64,000 bases of DNA from Pseudonocardia sp. N23 (GTDB taxonomy: Bacteria; Actinomycetota; Actinomycetes; Mycobacteriales; Pseudonocardiaceae), in contig NZ_BEGX01000016.1 in assembly GCF_002583555.1 (NCBI RefSeq), positions 1 through 64,000 on the forward strand. The letters are read 5' to 3'. The notes beneath the pieces were generated by a model. The model made no database searches. It worked only from the letters and a program-made list of their open reading frames with translations, and was not told the origin of the DNA. Both the position numbers and the translations under genes were made by a program. Below, one piece after another: positions 58,352-64,000 of the stretch. Position 1 is the stretch's first letter; every line of letters begins with the position of its first letter.

Positions 58352-59494
58352 ATGACGACCATCGAGGCACCGCGGGAAGCGGAGCGCAGTGACCCGAAGA
58401 AGACCGGGATCATCGACTCGGACGTGCACCCGAACTTCGTCGACGGCATCCGGGACCTCACCCCGTACATGACGCAGACGTGGCGCAACCGGCTCGGCGT
58501 CAGCGGTGACGACTGGGCGAAGGGCATGGCCGCAGCCCAGTTCACGCTGCCGCTGGACTACCTCTACATCAACGCCGCGGGCGCCTACCGCGAGGACGCC
58601 GCCCGGCCGGGCATGCCGCCCGCGACCGACCCCGACTTCACCGCCCAGCACCTGCTCGACAAGCACGGCATCTACCGGGCCGTGCTGCTCGCCGGGCAGT
58701 GCCTGGGCATCGGCGCGATGCCCGACGGCATGGTCGCCGCCACCATCGCCTCGGCCTACAACGAGTGGATGTGCGAGCGCTGGCTGCAGAACGACGTGCG
58801 CTGGCGCGGCGCGCTCGTCGTCGCCCCGCAGGACCCGGAGGCCGCCGTCACGGAGATCGACCGGGTGGCCAAGCGCGACGGGATCGTCGCGGTGTTCATG
58901 CCGCTCGGTGAGATCCTGATGGGGGAGAAGCACTACTGGCCCATCTACGAGGCCTGCGCACGCCACGAGCTGCCGCTGATCGTGCACCCGTCGGGCTGCG
59001 AGAACGTCTTCGCCAAGGCGCCGCGGATGGCCGGCACCCCGACGTTCTACCTGGAGTGGCACACCGCACTGGGCCAGATCCACCAGTCGAACACGTTGAG
59101 CATGATCTGCCACGGCGTGTTCGAGAAGTTCCCGAAGCTCAGGTACATCATCGCCGAGGGCGGCTTCCTCTGGGCGCTGGAAGTCATGTGGAAGCTCGAC
59201 CGCGACTGGAAGGGCCTGCGCAACGAGGTCCCGTGGCTGACGCGGCCACCGTCGGAGTACCTGCTCGACCACATCCGCTTCACGACGCAGCCGTTCATCG
59301 AGCCGCACGACACCAAGCACATCGCGCCGCTGATGGAGATGCTGCACGCCGACCGGACGCTGATGTTCTCCTCCGACTACCCGCACTGGGACTTCGACAA
59401 CCCGGAGCGTTCGCTGCAGTCCGTCTCCAAGGAGCTGCGGCAGAAGATCCTCGTCGACACCCCGCGCGCCGTCTACGGAGACCGCCTTGACTGA
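58352..59494 (+). CDS. Amidohydrolase-2 (ACMSD-like) family protein
   Basis: A 380-residue TIM-barrel metal hydrolase/decarboxylase. The N-terminal metal ligands are in IIDSDVHPN, a further His in LPLIVHPSG, another in ICHGVFEKFP, and the C-terminal Asp in FSSDYPHWDFD. Relatives decarboxylate aromatic acids (gamma-resorcylate decarboxylase, ACMSD) or hydrolyse ring-fission products. The ATG at 58352 has GGGAGAGG upstream. It is followed by a TTG-start ferredoxin that overlaps it by 8 bp. Confidence 0.87.
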   Translation: MTTIEAPREAERSDPKKTGIIDSDVHPNFVDGIRDLTPYMTQTWRNRLGVSGDDWAKGMAAAQFTLPLDYLYINAAGAYREDAARPGMPPATDPDFTAQHLLDKHGIYRAVLLAGQCLGIGAMPDGMVAATIASAYNEWMCERWLQNDVRWRGALVVAPQDPEAAVTEIDRVAKRDGIVAVFMPLGEILMGEKHYWPIYEACARHELPLIVHPSGCENVFAKAPRMAGTPTFYLEWHTALGQIHQSNTLSMICHGVFEKFPKLRYIIAEGGFLWALEVMWKLDRDWKGLRNEVPWLTRPPSEYLLDHIRFTTQPFIEPHDTKHIAPLMEMLHADRTLMFSSDYPHWDFDNPERSLQSVSKELRQKILVDTPRAVYGDRLD

Positions 59495-59894
59495 GACCGT
59501 GTCGACGAACCCCGGCACGTCGGGCCCCGGCACCGGCCGCGGCACCCGCGTCGTGGTCGAGAAGCTGGCGGACTTCCCGTGGGGCGAGCGGCGGATCGTC
59601 GACGTCGGCGGCCGCTCCATCGGCGTGATCAACGTCGGCGGACGGTTCCACGCCCTGCGCAACAACTGCCCGCACCACGGCGCTCCGCTGTGCGAGGGCG
59701 TGGTCAAGGGCACGATGGAGAGCACCCCGGCCCACGAGTACTCCTACGTGCGGCACAACGAGTACATCGTCTGCCCGTGGCACGGCTACGAGTTCACCCT
59801 TGCCACCGGCCGCTCGATCGTCGACCCCGACAAGCTGCGCGTGCGCACCTACGAGGTCGTGGTCGAGGGCGGCGACGTCGTGCTCTACGTCTGA
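59487..59894 (+). CDS. Rieske-type [2Fe-2S] ferredoxin
   Basis: A 135-residue Rieske protein. Ligands are in NNCPHHGAPLCEG (Cys-x-His) and IVCPWHGYEF (Cys-x2-His). The ~27-residue loop between the two motif halves is longer than in the ferredoxin at 9122. It should feed an oxygenase, but no oxygenase alpha subunit lies in this operon, so its partner is elsewhere. The TTG start at 59487 has GGAG six bases upstream and overlaps the amidohydrolase end; a GTG at 59499 is the alternative. Confidence 0.85.
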   Translation: MTETVSTNPGTSGPGTGRGTRVVVEKLADFPWGERRIVDVGGRSIGVINVGGRFHALRNNCPHHGAPLCEGVVKGTMESTPAHEYSYVRHNEYIVCPWHGYEFTLATGRSIVDPDKLRVRTYEVVVEGGDVVLYV

Positions 59895-59907
59895 GGGGTC
59901 TTCTGTC

Positions 59908-61443
59908 ATGGACATCGGTGTCGCCGTGTCGGCGCACGCCCGCAAGACCCCCGACGCCGACGCGGCGTTCGAGGGCGACCGCACGCTGAGCTACCGGGAG
60001 CTCGACGACCGCACGAACCGGCTGGCCAACCTCCTGACCGGCCGGTACGGCGTCGCGCCGGGTGACCGGGTCGCGGTGCTGCTGCGCAACAGGCTGGAGG
60101 TCGCGGAGGCGATCGTCGGCGTCACCAAGTCGGCGGCGGTCTACTGCGGGCTCAACTTCCGGATGAGCCTGGAGGAGTACCGCGCGATCCTCGGCAACGC
60201 AGCGGCCCGGGTGCTGGTCACCGAGGCGCCGTTCCGCGAGATGGCGGCGACCCTGGCCGACGAGTTCGGGCTGACCGTGGTGGACGTCGACGACCCGTCC
60301 GACGCCGGCTGGGGCGGGCTCACGGCGGCGTCGGCGACGGCCCCGCCGACACTGCACTCCCGCGCCCCGTCGGACGAGTTCTGCATCGTCTACACCAGCG
60401 GGACGACCGGGGCGCCGAAGGGAATCCTGTTCGACGCCCAGGCCGTCGCGACCCACGCCATGGTCGCGGGGCTGGAGTACGGGATGTCGCGGCACTCGCG
60501 CTGGCTCACGACGATCCCGCACAACTCCAGCGTGCAGATCACGCTGGCACCCACGTTCTTCCTCGGCGGCGCGGTCGGGTTCCTCGACGGCCGCGGCTTC
60601 GACCCTGGCCAGTTCGCCGCGGAGGCGACGAAGCAGGCCGCCACGCACACGTACCTGGTGCCGACGCAGCTCTACCGCGTCCTGGAGGCCGGGCTCGGGC
60701 ACGACGACGTCGCGACGCTGACGTCGATCGGCTACGGCGCCGCGCCCATCGCGCACGACCGCGTCGGCGAGCTGGTCGGCCGGTTCGGGCCGGTGTTCAG
60801 CCAGCTCTACGGCATGGCCGAGATCGCCTCGATCGCGACGATGCTGACCCAGGACGACCACCGGCAGATCGCGGCCGGCCGCACCGGGCTGATGGCCTCG
60901 GCGGGCCGGGCGTCCTACCTCGCCGACGTCCGCGTCGTCGACCCCGAGGGGAACGACTGCGCGCCCGGCGAGCGCGGCGAGGTGCGGTTCCACACGCCGT
61001 ACACGATGCGCGGCTACCACCGGAACCCGGAGAAGACGGCGGAGACGCTGGTCGAGGGCTGGGTCCGGTCCGGTGACGTCGGCATGTTCGACGACGGCGG
61101 CTACCTCTACATCGTCGACCGGATGAAGGACCTGATCATCCGCGGCGGCTACAACATCACGCCGTCGGAGATCGAGCACGTCCTGTACTCGCACCCGGCC
61201 GTGATCGAGGCGGCCGTGGTCGGGATGCCCGACGCGGAGTGGGGCGAGTCGGTGCTCGCGGCGGTCGCGCTGCGGGAGGGGTCGGGTGTCGACGAGGCGG
61301 AGATCCGGGCGCACTGCAAGGCGGCGGGGCTGCCGAGCATCAAGATCCCGGAACGGGTGCTGACGATGGACTCGCTGCCGAAGAACGCGGTCGGCAAGAT
61401 CGCCAAACGAGCGGTCGCCGAGATCGCTGCGAAGGGACGCTGA
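59908..61443 (+). CDS. Acyl-CoA ligase (AMP-forming)
   Basis: A 511-residue ANL enzyme. ATP motif IVYTSGTTGAPKG, A5 motif QLYGMAEIASI, A8 region RSGDVGMFDDGGYLYIVDRMKD with IRGGYNI, and catalytic Lys in KNAVGKIAKRAV. It activates a carboxylic acid as its CoA ester. The ATG at 59908 has GAGGGG upstream. It is the central gene of an operon that runs from 55917 to 63741. Confidence 0.88.
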   Translation: MDIGVAVSAHARKTPDADAAFEGDRTLSYRELDDRTNRLANLLTGRYGVAPGDRVAVLLRNRLEVAEAIVGVTKSAAVYCGLNFRMSLEEYRAILGNAAARVLVTEAPFREMAATLADEFGLTVVDVDDPSDAGWGGLTAASATAPPTLHSRAPSDEFCIVYTSGTTGAPKGILFDAQAVATHAMVAGLEYGMSRHSRWLTTIPHNSSVQITLAPTFFLGGAVGFLDGRGFDPGQFAAEATKQAATHTYLVPTQLYRVLEAGLGHDDVATLTSIGYGAAPIAHDRVGELVGRFGPVFSQLYGMAEIASIATMLTQDDHRQIAAGRTGLMASAGRASYLADVRVVDPEGNDCAPGERGEVRFHTPYTMRGYHRNPEKTAETLVEGWVRSGDVGMFDDGGYLYIVDRMKDLIIRGGYNITPSEIEHVLYSHPAVIEAAVVGMPDAEWGESVLAAVALREGSGVDEAEIRAHCKAAGLPSIKIPERVLTMDSLPKNAVGKIAKRAVAEIAAKGR

Positions 61444-62192
61444 TGGATCTCCGTCTCGACGGGAAGGTCGCGATCGTCACCGGCGCGAGCCGCGGGCTCG
61501 GCGCGGCGGCGGTCGAGGCGCTGGTCGCGGAGGGCGCACTCGTGCTCGCCGCGGCGCGGACCACGGACGCACTGGAGAAGCTGCAGGCCACGGCCCCGGA
61601 GAAGATCGCGGTCGCGACGGTCGACATGCGCGACGCCGACGCCGTCGCCGCGCTGGCCGACCTGGCGGTGGAGCGGTTCGGGCGGCTCGACGTCGTCGTC
61701 AACAACGCCGGGATCGCGCCCGCGGGCACGTTCTCCGCGCAGCCGCAGGCCGAGTGGGACGAGGTGTTCGCGGTCAACGTCGCCGCCCCCGCGGTCCTCG
61801 CCCGGGCGGCGGGGAGGCACTTCCTCGCGCAGCGCTCCGGCAAGGTCATCAACATCGCGAGCACGTCGGGGATCAACGGCAAGCCGATCCTGGTGTCGTA
61901 CTCGGCGTCGAAGGGCGCGCTGGTGCAGTTCACCAAGGCGCTCGGCGCGGAGTGGGCCCCGTTCGGCATCCAGGTCAACGCGATCGCCCCCGGCGCGTTC
62001 ACCACGGACGCGCAGGCGGCGGTGACGGGCTCGCCGGACGTTCTCGCGCGGCGGCTGCGCAAGATCCCGGCGGGCCGGATGGCGGATCCGGCCGAGTTCG
62101 GCCCGCTCGTCTGCTACCTCGCGTCGCCGCTCTCGGACTTCGTGAGCGGGTCGGTGCTGGTGATCGACGGGGGCGAGGTCAGCAAGCTGTGA
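61443..62192 (+). CDS. SDR family oxidoreductase
   Basis: A 249-residue classical SDR: TGASRGLG, NNAGIAP, catalytic Ser in IASTSG, YSASK and APGAFTTDA, all intact. It resembles FabG-like or 3-oxoacyl dehydrogenases of degradation operons. The ATG shares its A with the ligase stop (TGATG), and its stop overlaps the next GTG start. It is a likely hydroxyacyl-CoA or diol dehydrogenase. Confidence 0.9.
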   Translation: MDLRLDGKVAIVTGASRGLGAAAVEALVAEGALVLAAARTTDALEKLQATAPEKIAVATVDMRDADAVAALADLAVERFGRLDVVVNNAGIAPAGTFSAQPQAEWDEVFAVNVAAPAVLARAAGRHFLAQRSGKVINIASTSGINGKPILVSYSASKGALVQFTKALGAEWAPFGIQVNAIAPGAFTTDAQAAVTGSPDVLARRLRKIPAGRMADPAEFGPLVCYLASPLSDFVSGSVLVIDGGEVSKL

Positions 62193-62968
62193 TCATCGAC
62201 GGCCACACCCACGTCTACCCCGACGCGGTGGCGCGCAAGGCGATCGCAGGATCACCCGCGGACCTGAGGCGTTTCGGCGACGGCACCGTCTCGTCGCTGA
62301 CCGAGGTCATGGCCGCATCGGGCGTCGACCGCTCGGTGTGCCTGGGCATCGCCAACACCCCTGACCGCGTCGGCAACGCCAACCGCTTCGCAGGCTCGCT
62401 CGACCCGGACCGGTTCATCGGGTTCGGGTCCGTGCACCCCGGGCTCTCGCCGGAGGAGAACGTCGCCAGCCTGCGGGCCCACGGCCTGCGCGGGGCCAAG
62501 GTGCACCCGATGTTCCAGCAGCTCACCCTCGACGACCCGCGGCTGCTCGCCACGCTCGACGCGATGTCGGGGGAGTTCGCGGTGATCGTGCACGTCGGCG
62601 GCGCGGGCGACGACCCCGGCGACCGGTGCAGCCCCGCGATGCTCGCCGAGCTCGTCCGGCAGTTCCCGCGGCTCGACCTGATCGCGTGCCACTTCGGCGG
62701 CTACAAGCGGTTCGAGGAGGCCGCGGAGATCGTCATCGGGCTGCCGGTGCACCTCGACACCTCCTGGCCGCCCGGTCTCGCCACCCTGGATACTCGCCGC
62801 GTGCGCGAGATCATCAGCAAGCACGGCCCGGAGCGGATCTGCTTCGCCTCGGACTGGCCCATGGCCGACCCGGCCGCGGAGATCGCGACGATCCGCGACC
62901 TCGGGTTCTCCGACGACGACACCGACGCGATCCTGGGCGGGAACATCGCGCGGCTGCTGAGCCTCTGA
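62189..62968 (+). CDS. Amidohydrolase family protein (second)
   Basis: A 259-residue amidohydrolase-2 protein, shorter than the one at 58352. Metal-site segments are IIDGHTHVYPD, GAKVHPMFQ, VIVHVGG, IACHFGG and CFASDWPMADP. It likely hydrolyses or decarboxylates a CoA-free acid or lactone intermediate; the two amidohydrolases in one operon probably act on different steps. The GTG start overlaps the SDR stop, and the next gene starts within its TGA (TGATG). Confidence 0.87.
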   Translation: MIIDGHTHVYPDAVARKAIAGSPADLRRFGDGTVSSLTEVMAASGVDRSVCLGIANTPDRVGNANRFAGSLDPDRFIGFGSVHPGLSPEENVASLRAHGLRGAKVHPMFQQLTLDDPRLLATLDAMSGEFAVIVHVGGAGDDPGDRCSPAMLAELVRQFPRLDLIACHFGGYKRFEEAAEIVIGLPVHLDTSWPPGLATLDTRRVREIISKHGPERICFASDWPMADPAAEIATIRDLGFSDDDTDAILGGNIARLLSL

Positions 62969-63741
62969 TGGCCCGTCGGGTCGCGGTCGTCACGGGCAGC
63001 ACGCGCGGCATCGGCCGCGCGATCCTGGAACGCCTCGCCGCCGACCACGACTGCGTCGTCCACGGTCGCCGCGACGCCGCGGCCGCCGACGAGGTGGCCA
63101 AGGTGCTGGCCGACGCGGGCGCGGAGAGCATCGTCGCGCTCGCCGACCTGGCCGACCCCGACGAGCTCGACGAGCTCACCGACGCCGTGCTCGACCGGTT
63201 CGGCCACGTCGACACCCTCGTCGCCAACGCGGCGTCGACGGCGTTCCGGCCGCTCACCGACCTCGCCGGCCGCCACAGCCGGCTGACGTTCGCCACCGTC
63301 GTCGACTCGCTGGTGGAGCTGGTGCACCGCTGCGCCCCGACGATGGGCCCCGGCGGCCGGATCCTCACGATCGGCGGCCTCGACGCGCGGTTCGCGCAGT
63401 CCGGGCACGGCCTGCTCGGTGGGGCCAAGGCCGCGCTGGAGGCGCTGACCCGCTCGTGGGCGGTCGAGCTGGGCCCGCGCGGCGTCACCGCCAACACGAT
63501 CGTCCCCGGCCCGGTGCTCACCGACTCGCTGGAGACCTACCTGGGCGGCCGCGAGGACGTCCGGGCGCTGCTCGTCGACAACACGCCGGTCGGGCGGCTG
63601 TGCACGCCGTCCGACATCGCCGAGGTCGCCGCGTTCCTGGTCTCGCCGGCGGCGGCGATGATCTCCGGGCAGGTCGTCACCGTCGACGGCGGCATCAGTG
63701 CGCAGGGCGGGCCGTGGGGGGCGATGCGGGACCTGTGGTGA
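62968..63741 (+). CDS. SDR-fold protein with catalytic Tyr missing
   Basis: A 257-residue SDR-fold protein. The nucleotide motif TGSTRGIG and ANAAS are intact, and Lys is kept in GGAKAALEALTRS, but the residue four before it, normally Tyr, is Leu (LLGGAK) and the Ser strand reads TIGGLDA. Normal SDR hydride transfer is therefore doubtful. It ends the long operon and overlaps the converging MFS gene by 47 bp. A similar active-site loss occurs in the SDR at 75-815. Confidence 0.83.
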   Translation: MARRVAVVTGSTRGIGRAILERLAADHDCVVHGRRDAAAADEVAKVLADAGAESIVALADLADPDELDELTDAVLDRFGHVDTLVANAASTAFRPLTDLAGRHSRLTFATVVDSLVELVHRCAPTMGPGGRILTIGGLDARFAQSGHGLLGGAKAALEALTRSWAVELGPRGVTANTIVPGPVLTDSLETYLGGREDVRALLVDNTPVGRLCTPSDIAEVAAFLVSPAAAMISGQVVTVDGGISAQGGPWGAMRDLW

Positions 63742-64000
63742 GCGCGGTTCTCCCCACGGACCGGCACCACAGGAAGCACAGGGCCGACGCCGCCGTCAGC
63801 GCGGCCCCGATCAACCACGCGACCGGGTAGCCGCCGGTGAGGTCGACGAGCAGCCCGAACAACGGCGCCGCGAACAGCGCGCCGAGGTAGAACCCCGCCA
63901 TCGCCGCGCCCGAGCCGCGCCCGACCGCGTGCGGCGCCGCCGCGACGACGGAGGCGTGCATCAGCGACACCGCGCCCAGCTGGGCCCCCGTGGCGATCAC
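63695..64000 (-). CDS. MFS transporter, C-terminal part (runs off the window)
   Basis: The last ~101 residues of a major facilitator permease. Two to three hydrophobic helices are visible (AGFYLGALFAAPLFGLLVDLTGG and VAWLIGAALTAASALCFLW), with a GSGAAMAGF loop before them. The beginning lies beyond position 64000, so neither full length nor start can be given. Its 3' end overlaps the converging SDR gene by 47 bp. It may import or export the substrate of the neighbouring operon. Confidence 0.75.
   Translation of the reverse strand: MIATGAQLGAVSLMHASVVAAAPHAVGRGSGAAMAGFYLGALFAAPLFGLLVDLTGGYPVAWLIGAALTAASALCFLWCRSVGRTALTTGPASPPTARPAH

Noticed and set aside
1..64000. tRNA or rRNA genes, insertion sequences
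   Set aside because: No cloverleaf-like sequence, rRNA segment, transposase or terminal inverted repeat was recognised by eye; a tRNAscan/ISfinder run would settle it.

Overview
The window is a very GC-rich actinobacterial chromosome segment. It is packed with short-overlap operons (GTGA, ATGA and TGATG junctions), GTG and TTG starts, F420/FMN luciferase-like oxidoreductases and IclR, TetR, GntR and HxlR regulators. The mix of peripheral aromatic and CoA-ester catabolism suggests a soil actinomycete of the Pseudonocardia/Amycolatopsis kind; that placement is inference. No tRNA, rRNA, insertion sequence, phage gene or CRISPR array was recognised, and no stretch over 300 bases lacks a gene or a described element.

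Positions 1-18,700 look like a phenolic/catechol pathway. A HAD hydrolase and a catalytically degenerate SDR diverge from a two-gene split PEP-synthase-like kinase of the phenylphosphate-synthase / alkylphenol-kinase type. Then come an OsmC protein, a luciferase-like oxidoreductase and an IclR regulator, which diverge from a Rieske oxygenase with a zinc-ribbon partner. A reverse operon encodes the 4-oxalocrotonate branch (hydratase, decarboxylase, tautomerase, Rieske ferredoxin). A forward operon encodes two XylE-like catechol 2,3-dioxygenases, a histidine phosphatase and another IclR. A MetE-like zinc protein and a TetR regulator end the region. Four promoters here share a 17-bp GTTC-N9-GAAC operator-like site.

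Positions 18,700-32,200 hold a P450/thiolase/DUF35 operon, a luciferase-like/SDR/two-ligase operon, an M19 dipeptidase, an MFS exporter with an HxlR regulator, and an ABC exporter.

Positions 32,400-63,700 form a second catabolic block for an acid degraded as CoA thioesters: AhpD/SDR/BKACE, a molybdenum hydroxylase (L, S, M) with an unusual P450, a BadI-like hydrolase with an acyl-CoA ligase, a branched-chain-type ABC importer with a LivM-LivG fusion, a full beta-oxidation set (acyl-CoA dehydrogenase, hydratase, SDR dehydrogenase, thiolase), a GntR regulator, and a DUF35 / Cys-less thiolase / amidohydrolase / ferredoxin / ligase / SDR operon. Two paralogues of an unrecognised, internally duplicated protein head two of these operons.

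The clearest unusual features are six copies of an exactly 40-bp palindrome, each lying between converging genes; the duplicated-domain protein pair; the split phosphotransferase locus; a Cys-less thiolase paired with DUF35; a P450 without the usual I-helix acid; a coupled 14-codon leader ORF before livH; and two decayed genes.
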